Source: Stichopus chloronotus (lineage: Eukaryota; Echinodermata; Holothuroidea; Aspidochirotida; Stichopodidae). From it: 64,000 nucleotides of DNA. Location: the NCBI GenBank assembly GCA_021234535.1, contig CM037830.1:35030937-35094936 (forward strand), given 5' to 3'. Below, piece by piece: positions 47,301-59,500 of this stretch. Numbering within the stretch: the stretch's first letter is position 1; each line of letters starts with the position of its first letter. A model generated the notes under the pieces. The model was not told the origin of the DNA. It did not search any database and saw only the letters and a program-made list of their open reading frames with translations. Position numbers and translations under genes: made by a program.

Positions 47301-50300
47301 AAAGGAGTGTAAATACTTATTGATCATTTTTCCCCTACCTACCGGAAATAGTCGAAAAAACAACAAAACAATTACAAACAAAACAATACAATAACAACTG
47401 AAATAATAGGCAACAATTCATGACAACACTGTAGTAGGAGTCTTGTAACTATATTATGAGCAGGATGTAAACAGTTGCTCTTTTAGTTTTGTTTTAAATT
47501 TCTTAATGTTTTTGCATCCTGTTAAAAGTGGAGAAAAGGAATTCCATAACTTTACCCCTGAGAACGACTTACAAAATTGCTTTTTCTTAGTTCTGGCAAA
47601 TCTTTGATGGAAATAATGTTTACTTCTAGCATTGATACAATGTGAGGTAGTAAAATAAAGTTGCAAGCTTGGTGCCAGAAACTTGTGGTATGCTCTATAC
47701 ATGAAAATCCTAGTGTTGAATTGAACTAATTTTTCTAACGGGAGTACACCCAAAAATTATAAAAGAGAGGGGAAGTATGTTCTAAATAATTACCATTAGC
47801 CAAAACCCGAAACCCTTTTGCATTATGAATAATGGATTAAGGTTGGATTTGTATGTGTTACCCCATACTTCAATACAATAACTCAATGATGGATGGAAAA
47901 GCCCATAACATAATTTCAGGAGTGCCTGCTTATCTAGCATCTTACTAGCTCTTTATAGAGCAGCATTACATTTTGATAATTTCTTTGTCAAATGACTAAT
48001 ATGGGGCTTCCAGTTTAATTTATCATCTATGAGGACACCTAAAAATTTCGTATTAGCCACCTTGTCGATGCATCTACCATTTATGTGGATCTGTACATTC
48101 AAATTTAATACAGAGTTAAAAAAGATCATAACATGGGTTTTGTCAAGATTAAGTGAAAGCTTGTTTACATGGAACCAGATACTTAGCCTCTGAAGTTCAG
48201 CACTTACTAATGTACATAGCGTACTTATATCAGAATGAGAACAAAATATGTTGGTGTCGTCTGCAAAAAGAACAAATTTCATAATCTTTGAAAGACATAT
48301 TCACTGTAGCTCACCCTACGCTAGCCTGTGATCCCTCCCCGGCCAAAGATCAGTTTTTAATACAAATTACTATGACTTGGGCTGAGTTTCCGGCTGAGGT
48401 GCAAGGGCTATGCCAGGTGAAAAAAAAAATCTGAACTACCCAGAAAAGTTTTAAGAATGACTATTTCACCGAACAAGATAAACAAATTAAAATCATTACT
48501 TAAAAAGAAAGAATTCCTGAAGATATATTTAATTCAAATTTAGCATCACATGCAATACCATTTTGCTTCTAGTCCACTCTATGTTGGCAAAAATTTTCCT
48601 TTGACGCCATCCCAGGACGGTGATCAGCCATCGTTCTGTCCCCCCCCCCCCCCTCTCTGCCAATTATGGATCCGCCACTGCGTATATCGTAACGGTGAGC
48701 CGACATCTACATATTACTGTATGCTATCCTCAGACGGGTGAGTGGGCATACATCACGGTTTGCTATTGTGGTCGGTCCATCGACGTATCCTAATTACTGT
48801 AAACTTACGGATTACTTATTATGGCAAAAGAAACAGTGAAAACCACGATAACAAAATGTTACCACTTGATTACTGTTGAATTGGTCGAGTGAATAAAGGT
48901 GGTGGCATCTGAGTCGTTGGAGCTTAGCAATCGGGAGGCTCGATGCTCGGATTGCTGGCCGTGTCACAGTAAGATGACTTTTTTCGAAATGAAAGGTCTT
49001 CCCATCTGAACTGGCCTTCTGAAAAATAAACCAAATTTGTTAAAACAATGTGAAGTTGTTAGTCACTCGACATTGTAATGCAAAAGTCACAGGCTTTCTC
49101 CACACTTGTGTGGTCGTTGGCACTGAAAAATAACTGCCCTTCGACGCCTGAATTAAAGAATTATATCTTTTTCTTATATCTTTTTCCACCGTATTAAACA
49201 CTGAGACCAAATCTATCAAGATGATTACTTTAATGAATTATAACGTTTGGGGCAAAAATTTGTTTATAAGGCAAGAGAAACTTAGAGGCAATAAAAATCA
49301 ACATTTTACACCAGACTGCCAAGTCTATTTTCATGGCTGACTCTAGTTGCGAAAAAGGACTACGCATGTGGGTTGAATTACCATGAAAGAGAAGGAAAAG
49401 CTCGTTGCGATACTCCACTCCCCGGTCTATTGTTGTTTTGGTTGCAAAATTTTACTTAAACGGTATGTTGAAATCCACTCTTCTTCCATGATTTGGAAGG
49501 GGACCGGGGATTGAAGATAGTTTGAAGATCAGAGATGAAGACACAAAAGTGTGTCTCAACAGTAGTGGTGGCGTGGTTGAGTCCTTCCTTGGACCGGGCC
49601 GAGGGTCAAGTAACGTCCATCATCACTTATATACATGATAGTTAAAACTGAGGAAAGACTAAGCGGAAAGCCACCATCAGTTCTCGGGAACGGGGGAAGC
49701 ATTTTGGACAAAAGTATCCCCTAAATCGAGGGGAATCGCCTTTTCAAATTCCGCAGTTGCCCTTCCACCCCCCCCCCCCCCCGAAAAAGCCACTGCTGGG
49801 AGGTCAAGATCCTCGATCCCCTAACATAGATCAATTTAGACCTCAATTTTGTTCTTATTGCCTCATTGAACAGTTTGGACTTTCTTTTGGTCTGATGGGG
49901 TTTGCGAGCAACATCATCTTACAATTCGCTTTAAATAAAACTCTCCTCGGAGCCCCTGTGAACGTCTACTACGCCCTCTCGCTGTTACCGATCATCTCGT
50001 TCGTAATGGGGTACGGGATGGGCTACATAGGAGGACAAGACCCGGCAGCGAGGAAGGCATTTGGAGTATCTTTGGTAAGTTAAAAACACAGGCATGTTAC
50101 ATTTACTTGAGGTGGGGAAGGATATACCACCATCGAAGGAAAAAGCAGGGGCAGGACTGGCGTAATCTGACAGGGTATGTGTGCGTCAGCTCCATGGTTG
50201 CTGTTATTTCACTCTATTTATGTATGCTGCCGTAATTTAATTCGCCGGGTGTGCACGGTACTGCAGTATAAATCCCCCATAATACATTGCAAAGAAATAC

Positions 50301-51662
50301 ATAAATACGGGAGATATTCATTCGAGTTGATTAGTATTCTCAAATTCATATATTATACAAAGATTCTTTAGATCCCTCGTGATATTAGCATACAAGTCTA
50401 TGCATCCCCTTGTTTAGACAAAAGAATAGTTCTGAAATGGTTCCATTATCTTCCGCGTCGTGTGCACTAATAACACTGACAGAGATTTTTCAGGTTAGCA
50501 ATTATTTCCTTGTCCTTGATCCGTTGAAAGAATATATAAATGAAGACAAGTAGAGGTGGAAAAGCATTTTTACACAGATTTTGCTGACCAATTGCTCTCC
50601 AGATGACAGGTAAATTGAAAACTGTCCTGATCTTTTGATTATTTTTCCCACTTTGTATAAATATAATTGATTAGTCATCTTTTGCAGAGTTTCTCTCGGG
50701 AACATGTAATTTAGAGAGACTAATGCAAGCAATAAAACAACGTAGTTTTGAGAAAAAAAAGCCGGGAGGCCCTGTTTAACATTTGTGGGCAGAAATTTTT
50801 TACCTCTGAAAATTGCCCAACTTTAATTTAATTGCACTGACTATCACATGACGAGCTTTCTAAATTAGTACTATGACGTCATTGACTAGAATTTTTCACA
50901 GGCAAGCCGCGTGACATGATTTTTTTTTCATGAAAAACGATATGAATTTCAAAAATTAAGATATTCCTCTCAGGAATCCTAGTCACCTTCACATTTTAGC
51001 GTGTAAAACGAAGTAGAAAATGGCAAGTATTTGATTCTTGTTTTGAATCTCTTTTCCACCAAACAACTGATATTTTCTGTTTTACTTTGTTCTTCACTTA
51101 CCTGTCTCCACACAACTAGTGCACGTCAGATTATACCATACCAGAAACAGCTGGTAACCTCTGCCAGTAATACCCCACTAATTTCGCCCAACTTGACCCG
51201 ATGTTTATCAACCTCTTTCGTAGATCCATCATTGTCAATGTCTTATTTGCGCTGATTTCACGTTTTTCTTTTTAGGTTTATCACAACATGGCCATAAGTG
51301 TGCTCAGCCTGTCTTCTCCTGACGTGCGGGGTCAGAACTGGGAAGAACTGACCACTTTTCCCTCTCTTTACTCTCCCGTGATCGGCATTTACGGATTGGT
51401 CGCGGTCATTCTCTACTTGGTCTGTTTCTCGAGAGATCGCGACGCAATGCTGATGAGAGGACATATCATAAGATCAGATTATCAGCTCGTCAGTGATGAA
51501 GATTATCCGGAACCGAACCGGAACGTGATTTTAGTGAAAAGCGATAAGAAATTTGAAGAAGAAGAAGATCTGAATAATTTAGGTTTGGTCGGCAGAGGTG
51601 GGGAGATTATGCGCATTGACTCTATCACCATGCCAACGGTTGCCGAGGAATACACAAGTTAG
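38261..51662 (+). CDS. Gene 2: divergent SLC10-family (bile acid:sodium symporter fold) membrane protein
   Basis: CDS joins 38261-38387, 42924-43206, 46024-46231, 49874-50074 and 51276-51662 (1,206 bp, 401 aa). All junctions are GT/AG and phases agree (1, 2, 0, 0). The ATG at 38261 follows an acceptor-like CACAG, so a 5' UTR intron is likely. Residues 1-42 form an acidic, probably extracellular N-terminus with an N-Y-T glycosylation sequon at N20. About nine helices follow (roughly 43-65, 76-98, 106-129, 138-160, 172-192, 203-226, 237-259, 265-287, 303-325). Order and landmarks parallel SLC10 proteins: M-D-G-N-I-Y-V-S after helix 3, and S-V-G-M-I-P in helix 4. The cytosolic tail (about 75 aa) contains Y-Q-L-V at 342-345. 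The sodium-site motifs are altered (see findings), so the transported substrate and ion are unknown. Confidence 0.85.
40505..40736. mobile_element. Foldback / MITE-like hairpin element (about 230 bp)
   Basis: Inner arms CAGGGCCCACTCGTAGTG (40552) and, inverted, CAGGGTCCACTCGCAGT (ending 40693). Outer arms AAAAAGAGTGAA and inverted CAAAAAAGAGTGAA extend to CTCTCT/GAGAG at the edges. The centre repeats GTGAAATATC/GATATTTCAC. No ORF. Located in intron 1 of gene 2. Confidence 0.65.
42924..43206 (+). CDS. Gene 2 coding exon 2 (helices 1-3)
   Basis: Acceptor TTTGCAG, donor GTTAGT, phase 1 to 2. Encodes helices 1-3, including V-V-P-T-S-P-V-A-N, which occupies the place of the C-P-G-G-x-x-S-N motif of classical members. 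Confidence 0.88.
44222..44776. mobile_element. MITE with TTAA ends, copy 2 (diverged)
   Basis: Aligns end to end with copy 1 in the same orientation. Shared blocks include GACATGC.T..TAGAAAA, GGGTTTCACATTAGT, TTTGACGTAGTAAATTTGCAT and AATATTCCAAAATGTCATTT, then CACACAACCTTTAA. The left terminus is degraded. It lies in intron 2 of gene 2. Confidence 0.7.
44975..45030. repeat. Short tandem repeat, 14-15 bp unit
   Basis: About three imperfect copies of ATGGATCAAACCATG-like units in intron 2 of gene 2. Confidence 0.7.
46024..46231 (+). CDS. Gene 2 coding exon 3 (helices 4-5)
   Basis: Acceptor TTTTTAG, donor GTGAGT, phase 2 to 0. Encodes V-T-M-T-I-I-S-T-V-M-S-V-G-M-I-P and the following helix L-H-I-T-V-P-L-L-I-G-M-L. 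Confidence 0.87.
47165..48290 (-). mobile_element. 5'-truncated non-LTR retrotransposon (LINE, CR1/L2-like) remnant
   Basis: Minus-strand frames read F-A-D-D-T-N (reverse-transcriptase palm motif) and K-F-L-G-V-L-I-D-D-K-L-N-W near 48000-48280. Next come L-F-H-P-S-L-S-Y-C-I-E-V-W-G (about 47890) and a C-terminal V-K-L-W-N-S-F-S-P-L-L (about 47540). The pieces are in different frames, so the copy is dead. The 3' end carries the AATTCAATTC-type sequence seen in CR1-like tails. It lies in intron 3 of gene 2. Confidence 0.8.
48878..49165 (+). repeat. tRNA-derived SINE, copy 2
   Basis: GTGGTGGCATCTGAG, a B-box-like GGCTCGATGCTCGG, then AATGTGAAGTTGTTAG, CACAGGCTTTCTCCACACTT and AAAATAACTGCCC match copy 1 in the same order. 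Located in intron 3 of gene 2. Confidence 0.65.
49874..50074 (+). CDS. Gene 2 coding exon 4 (helices 6-7)
   Basis: Phase 0-0, acceptor TTGAACAG, donor GTAAGT. Encodes F-G-L-S-F-G-L-M-G-F and the V-M-G-Y-G-M-G-Y-I-G-G helix end. Joining directly to exon 3 fills the family length with no missing helix. Confidence 0.86.
51276..51662 (+). CDS. Gene 2 terminal coding exon 5 (helices 8-9 and tail)
   Basis: Acceptor TTTTTAG, stop TAG at 51660-51662. Encodes V-Y-H-N-M-A-I-S, a final helix I-Y-G-L-V-A-V-I-L-Y-L-V, and an acidic tail with E-E-E-E-D-L-N-N-L. ATTAAA at 51951 is a candidate poly(A) signal. Confidence 0.88.
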   Translation, partial: VYHNMAISVLSLSSPDVRGQNWEELTTFPSLYSPVIGIYGLVAVILYLVCFSRDRDAMLMRGHIIRSDYQLVSDEDYPEPNRNVILVKSDKKFEEEEDLNNLGLVGRGGEIMRIDSITMPTVAEEYTS

Positions 51663-53144
51663 CGGTCAAGAACGACTGAGCTTCACTTGGACTTCTCTTG
51701 CCATTGGTCTTCACTTGCCATTGGTTTGGCTTAAGATGCACAGAGACGTTGGGTATTGAGACGAATGAGAGATAAACTATGACAGGGATATGGGCTTGGG
51801 AGACTGAAATGGTAACTGGTAAAAGAGACAAATTTAATATGAACCTCCTTGGTTGTTTCCTCCTGTTTTGTTTGAGAAAGGAATTTAGTACTATACAGGC
51901 TGCATTTACTAAATGAGTATGTGGTCAGTATCAAATGTCAAATTGTCATGATTAAAACCATGACAGAGGGGGAGGGGGGGGCAGGGTGTCCGTCTCCTTT
52001 CCGTTTTTGGTCACTTCCTAAACTCACGAGTTGACAAATTTAAATTGAGAACGACAATTGTAACACACAATTTGTGATACCGGGTTACTGATAACTGGAG
52101 GTGAAAATTTTCAGATTCCCATAGACGGTAGAGTGAAAAATATAAGGAAGAAAGGTGGGAATGATCGATATGAGAAAAGTAATCGTGAGTGACAGGCCTC
52201 GGACAGTAAACGGCCTTATTGTCTTCCGTAATATAAATTTTGACGAGAAAACTATAAATTTTGTACATGAATTGAAATTTGCCAGTAATGAGACGAACTG
52301 AAATTGTATATTACGTTCTACTGTACAGATGTAATTGATACACGTCTTTGATATGGATCGGGCCACACAGTCTCTCGTACATTACCGTCACTTCCCCAAG
52401 TGTCCATTTCGAAATGTGCCGGTGACTGATCGTCATTTGATAATACACTGATGTGGTACACTACACCTAGTCAAATTTAGCCATCTCGACTTACGTATTA
52501 TGTCAAGTTGAACAAGGTTTCCATTTGGAAGTTGCGAGGAAAAACGTAGTCTAAACTCTCGGGTGACAAATTTTGGCTCCCTATTTAGAGATGTCTACTC
52601 AATCATAGTTTGGAGATTACAGCTGTCGCATCCTGTTGATAGGAGACTTGAGGCAAACAAGTGATGTCACACGTAAAATACAAAACTTTGCTTGTATTGA
52701 TCTGGATTTCAATATTGTTACTTTGAATACGAGGTAAACAATCAACCCTGGTCAATACAAGATCAAACCAATAATGTTAAATGTGTAAAAAAAAGAGCAA
52801 AATTCAAGTTGGTCACTTTGCACAAGTTCATGTATAACAGTACCTTGGCCTCAACTTGTCTCTTAATTTGAGTAACAATTAATTTGAAGAGTGTAGCTTC
52901 CACCTGCCAATACACAATAATGACATAATAACAATGGTGTTCATAAAGAAATGTTCATATTACACTTAAGAGCTCTCGATCCCTATGTATTTCGTTCTTC
53001 TCTTCTCAGTGAAGAAAAAATGTTGAAGCGTTTTTATTTACTTTGTCAGTAATGGTAAGTTTGCATGAAGCTATGACTCTTCGCTGCTCTTTTACTATGT
53101 TTCTATACGTGGTATATGAGTTGGATTCGTATGTCGCTTGTGAA

Positions 53145-53217
53145 ACATTTCATGTCAATATTCCAAACTGACAATATTCCAAAATGTTTTTCTTTTCCGT
53201 GTCACACAACCTTTAAC
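53145..53217. mobile_element. MITE right-end fragment, copy 3
   Basis: AATATTCCAAAATGT and GTGTCACACAACCTTTAA reproduce the right end of copies 1 and 2. The left part is missing or unrecognisable. Confidence 0.55.
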
Positions 53218-54635
53218 TCTAAATAAATAAAGTGGCCGGTTGTTTTTCTTATTCGGCTATTACTGGATTTGTTGCGGGAGTCTTGGAAGGACACCTTACT
53301 CCCGAATGCGGCAGAATATTTTTCTGTTGATATCAATGATATTACTTACATGATAGTAGAGAGCCATTTTGGCCATTTACCCTCCACCCCCATTGTAAGA
53401 AGGTTTAGCTCCAACTGTAAGATGGTCGCACCGGCTCCTGAGAACAGAACATTTCAGAGTCAAACTTGAACATGTCTTAGCAATGGATTGTCTGTCTTTT
53501 TTTTCATACTAGGGAGGGAATTGGGTCGGGAAGGGGTGGATGAGAGCAGCTGACGTCATACTATCTTCAGTCTAGGACTGTGCTTCCAAGTGCATCACAG
53601 TAAACAGAACGTGGCTGTGTTGGTCTCAGTTGCACCTCCCTAGTCAATCATATTACTGTAAAATAAGATGACTTGAAAAAAAGAGGAAAATTTATTTGTA
53701 AAAACATTTGTTCTAGATGTGAGGTAATTGTGGTGATGGATTTTACTATTTCTTGTTACTTAAGGTTGTTGGGTTTATAGGTCTACAAAAAGAACGTTCC
53801 TCTCCAGACTAAACTTGCTCAATTTTCTCGTTTTGATTTGTATTGCACGTGTACTCCACAACCTTGGTATTCCTTGTCAGAGACGAACACGAAAAGATTG
53901 TTAGTTATGCAAAAGCCTTTACCAAAACCTTTCCATAGAGATCGAAGCAGTCGATTTCCTGCCTTCGAAGAAAAGTAATTCGCAATGATACTTGCGACGT
54001 GGATACACGGTCAGCTTGGTACAGAATGCACGTAGGACGTGGAGAAACCATACCGTGTATAAACTCACCCACCCTTGCAACCGAAATAGCTTGAAATAAA
54101 ACACTTGAAAGGTTGCAGATGGTTTTACCACGAACACCCTCCACTGACTTACACAATCAACAGGACCCTTCTTGAGCGCTTCGCAACATACAAGGTACGT
54201 ACCAGCAATTTTTCTATACCGTACCTAACATGTGATAGCTGACGCTGTGTAGGTTACTGTCAGTTCCACCTGAAGAAAATGTCTCCAGGTGTCACGTGAC
54301 AAAACTTTGTCCAATCATTTCCTTGCTTGTTTCGAGATTGTTTGGAGGGCACACTGTTGCCCGAAAACCGCAGATGTTACGGTAGCTCACATATTACCGC
54401 ACTAGAGCAACAAGGGTGCAGAGGCTCAAACCTGAACATCATATCATTATGTCAAATCACAGGAACCACTATCATAATACCAAATCATCAACATTGTACA
54501 AGAGAAACTGTAGGACTGCACAATTTGGAGAATTTCATAAACAAGAATACCAATAGTGCAGAAGTTCGAACTTTACCAATAAAGTTTGATGGGTACTGCG
54601 AAATAGTACTGCTTATAATGAGCATCACTATCCAC

Positions 54636-54640
<5 letters not shown>

Positions 54641-54697
<57 letters not shown>
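54641..54697. repeat. (GACA)n microsatellite
   Basis: Uninterrupted GACA/AGAC units over 57 bp. The D-R-Q-T and C-L-S-V frames across it are artefacts. Confidence 0.95.
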
Positions 54698-56529
54698 GAG
54701 AGACAGTAGACAGAAAGACGACAGATGAATAGGTAGATACTAACCATGTACACGTAGGCCTTAAAATATGAACATTATTGGACATAAGTTCGTTGGTGAC
54801 ACCTTTTATTTCAGAAGTTTTGGGGACTTGACATTTGGATTAATCTTTTCCTTTTTGGTATCATTGACTTTACGAATATATTTCCAACCTATTTCAAATG
54901 AAATTAATAAAATTCTAATGATTTTTTTTTTTTTGGTTTTATTATATTTGACATTTATCGCGTGGACACTGCACCCTGGGCCTATACCTCAAAAACCTGC
55001 CGACCAAGTTTGAAGCATATTTGACATATCGTCAGGAGGTCGTGACATTCTTTGACTTCCTGAATTGATGATTTCTTACCTCTTCTCTTATTATGTACGT
55101 TCGAATAATGCTACAAACAGATTTTGTCGTCATGACCTTTGAGAAATGACGTCACCAATTAAGAGGACACTGCGTTTCTTACATATGCACCCTCCCACTT
55201 TGTTTCAACTTGAACTTGCTCTCTAGTTTGAAGCATATTTTCGAACACACATCCTCGCATATTAATACATCCCTTTTCACTCCACCCCCAGGGTTACCTC
55301 TACCCATGCAATTTGAATACCATAAGGTGGCTCTGATAAAACCCAGTCACCCACCAAGTTTCAGTTGAATACCACAAAGAGTGTAAGGTGGACTACACAT
55401 TTTTGGTAGTTAAAGCAACTGGATGTAGTGTTAATATCTCCTCCCGTGTACCACGTGTAGGGATGAGATAACAATTGAAAAACCGATGACATATGCAGGA
55501 CACCCGAAAACAGTAAATTTATCGGGGCTAGTCACATTAAAAAAAAAAAAACGAAAAAAAAAAAAAAGTATTGGAGTGTTTTAAAAGACACAGGAGTAAT
55601 ATGCTACAGTACATGTACTCTGTACGAAATCAATGAAGGATTCTATGGAGAAACCGTCTATGCAGAAACCGTGCTCAAAACCGTCAACTCCTGACCATAA
55701 AGAGTGAACTTAACTCCTTCAGTTGGTACCTCTTAGCCACTAGTTATCAAACTTATAACCCCTTTGGGGGGAAACTGGTAAAATTCCCGTCATCCTTTGC
55801 CAATATTACTTAAATGTTTTCTGAATAGGAAACTATGTTGCTAACACAACCAACAGGTTCACACTTGCCTCGATGGCAAAATATCATGGTCTCGTCATGT
55901 ATTTGAACAGAAATAAAAAAAAAACAGCAGTCTCCGAAACTTGGTTTAAGTGTACACAGACACACACCCTCGAATGCACCACTAGGCTCGCTTCCAGTCG
56001 ACAATGAGAGTAACACAAACTAGAATCAGACACTCAGGACTGAGACTTTGGAATATGGCTTCACCTAGCTCAGAGCCCTTAAAAAAAAAGGTGCCTTACA
56101 TTCACACGCACGGAATTTCTGACTTGCCTCAAAGTCCTTTAAGGGAGCACCTTGTTTTGGAAATTCAGTGAATTATTCCAAACCCGTTAAGTTTCCTTCA
56201 CACATTTGTCAGAAAATCGTCAAACTAAGAGGATAATCCTTGTCACATACAAACGTACATGACTTATTTGCGACTGGACACATGTCACACTCGTAATTAA
56301 TTCATATTCACACATCCAATACAAGTCAGGGTCAAATTTCAAAACTCAGTTTTACTGTTCGTAACTTCTAGATATGACACTTGGGGGAAATGCTTTTGCT
56401 CCTAATTTACACTAATTACATATTCACACACACTGGACTCTAAGCTCAGATCCCTTGCAAAGTTCACCTCAGTATACTTCACCCAAACACATGAAAAATG
56501 AGAAAACAAAGAGTATTTGTGCTGTTTCG

Positions 56530-59500
56530 ATGTTTATTAAGGTAATTTTTCATTTTTTTTAAATGTTTGTTTTGCATTATGAAGCATTTAAACAAAAATC
56601 TGGGAGAAACTGAAAATACCGATATATATAACAAAGGATCTCCCGACTTTCACTGATTCGTTCATTCAGTCTTCATCATCGTCTTAAGCCCTCGGACAGG
56701 GGGAGAGAAACGGAGAGAGAGAGAAAAAAACAGTAACTGGTAGTAGTAATAATAATATATCGATAATAATATAAATAAATAGACGGTAGAAGGGTTAACT
56801 CTCCTTTACTCTCTTTTATCTTTTAAAACTCGATGAAATAACACAAAAATTGTATGTAGTCCGACTTCAATAACACATCTATACCGATGATTAACCAGCA
56901 GGGATGGGGGAGGGGGGGGGGGCAATAGTAAACTGGCATAACAGCATTTCATCACATACACCTCACTCAAAAAAAAAATTAAAATTAAGATTATGGTAAT
57001 GTTAGTATGAAAGTGCAAGTGCAACAGGATATTTTAACAAACTGATCCTCTTCTGTGACACAGAACCTCGCATTCAAAGACTTGCAACTACAACTTTATA
57101 AGTACAAATTTTATTTATAATGTGCTGTTGTTATTGACAGAAAACATGATACAACTTGCCACAATTTTAACAACTTTGTCTTTTTTTTTTTGACATATTT
57201 TCTTCTTTTGGCAGGGGAGGGAGGGGAGTATCTCTTCGGTGCTGTGCATGCAAGCCGGACGTCCATCCATCTGAATGCAATGGTAGAGACTTCATTCCCT
57301 CATCAGCCTCAGAGACCCCACTCACTATCTGACTCAAAAGGAAACAGCCAGCGTCACGTACTGAGGAGTGACCACAGAGATTGACTGAGAGGTACAAATT
57401 CGAGAAAGGTCGTCCAAGGGCAACTTTAAGTCTACAGAGACATACCAAACCAATGGTAATATCCATGCATCATTGACGGACGTTCTAGCAGCACCTCCAT
57501 CTTAGTAGTGACTGAGGAGGGCAGAGGGCCTTCCAAACACAGAGTGACTTTTCCCTCTCATACCTTAAGTCAACAAGTTAACTCTTTTAAGTTCCACAGG
57601 AACAAGTATCCATATACCATCTAGAAATTTGATTGACTTCAGTAATACACACGACCGAAAATATTCTCGACGTCTCAATTGGTCAAGGGTCAATGACAAC
57701 ATCCCATAGCATCACAGCTTGGGATTAGCGAGTGGCACACCAAGACGGATAAAATGTTGACGGTCTGACCAAAGTGATACATGCAACTTCAAGCTGGTTA
57801 TAACTTCATGATATTATTCAACCTATTTGAAGACAATTGTAAATGATACACAACAATTTGGGCTTTCCATACATGCCTCTCTTGGATTTTCATGTCAAGG
57901 CGGCTTGGTTGTCTCACTTGAGATCAAAAGCAAAAGCATGAGGTATTCCTTTTTTTTATTCCCCCATCACAGATGGCTAAAATGCTGGAAATTCACTCAG
58001 TGATGGTCCATTAGCAAGTCACTATCAAATGAAACAGGAGTGGGTTGCTGTAAAATGGTGTGTGACATGTAACAAAGATGTCTAGTTTTGTTAATGTCCT
58101 GAACGTTCACTACTATGAACTTCGCTACAAAACTCATGTATACTTGTGTCACAGTACTGTGGAAGCCACATAATCACAACTGTCACAACTTACTTTCATA
58201 CTTAATATTGATAATATTATGGTCGCTTTTATACTTGTTTCCATCTGCTCTTACCCACCATAAAAAGGAAAAGAACAAGGAAGGAATGCACGGGCAGTAA
58301 TCTTGAAAGGGTAGCAGGTCGAGTCGCTGTGCGACAGTTATGGCACGGCACAGAATTGACGACCGTGCATGGTTTGGATTTTGGAGCAATTTGCCCCAGA
58401 CCAGTTCACGCACGCAATATGTCAATTATTTATCGTTGGAGTGAATGCACTTGGTAACAAGTGTTAACATAAATAATTTATATAAAATAGAAAACCAAAA
58501 AACAAAACAGAAAAAAAAAAAAAAAACACGGATATAGCAAACTTGATACATCATGGAATACGAGGCAGAATGTTTGGAAGGTGATTAATCATGTTTTAAG
58601 GTCACACCCTCAGAAACGAGATGCATTTGTGAAACAACTCAAAACATCACTCATAAATCACATATATGATAAACCTCTGTGCATCTTCCAACCCACCTCA
58701 AGAATGAATTGGACGGGATGTTTGTAAACACTGACCTGTTTCCTAGGGTAGTTTGAAAAAAAAAAGGAAGGTGGAAATTTATGCCACCAGCTAGAAATGA
58801 TCCCAGACCTCAAACTTCAAACAAGTACAAAGATTTAGAAAGGATGGAACCATTTTTCAAACTGGAAAATTCATTTCAAGAAACATTTTGTTTTCTAGGA
58901 TCATACGTTTGATTCATATCAATTGACTAATAAAATTATATTCATGAAATGTAGGATGCAGGTGGGTTTAATCGCCACGGCAACCTTGAAAAATGTGTCT
59001 GTGCTTCTTCGTCCCACTGTATGGTTGTTGAAAACCTAAAAGCCTAACACAAGACTTGCGACAAGCCGTGAGACTAGCCACTTTGTTTTATTTTAAAGCC
59101 AAACAATTTCAGCAGAGCTGAGTCCTGCGGTAAATGTAAAGGACTTCAGTGTGGATGACCAGTATGTAAGGTTTGATTACATATAGACAAAAGGAATTTG
59201 GTATCTCTGATAAATCACCCATTCCTCCCATCCTAATCCCTGCCCTGTCTCCCTTTTCCCTCCTTTACCCACATTGCCCCTTACCACCGAAGCTAGACAA
59301 CAAAATTTAGAGGGAAATTAGATGGAAAACAAAAAACATCCATTTTGGTGTACAACAGGATCACCACGATGACATGTGTAAGTCTATGTTTTCCGTCAAC
59401 ACTTCCAGAATTCTGCACACCTTGGGTTACCATCCATCTTGATTAATTGGGATTGTCCTGTTGCTTAAAGAAACAGTCAGCATCCTAGCTGGAACAAAAC

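Larger units (their letters stand above)
51663..56500. other. Non-coding region downstream of gene 2
   Basis: The first few hundred bases are probably gene 2 3' UTR. Beyond that I see the MITE fragment at 53145, a pair of diverged similar blocks (53255-53470 and 54325-54450), the GACA microsatellite and poly-A tracts near 55540-55570. No supported gene. Confidence 0.5.

Noticed and set aside
47454..48282. Minus-strand ORFs as host genes
   Set aside because: Reverse-transcriptase motifs and frame breaks show a dead LINE copy, not a host gene.
54327..54785. ORFs containing D-R-Q-T or C-L-S-V repeats
   Set aside because: Translation of the GACA microsatellite, which stays open in every frame.
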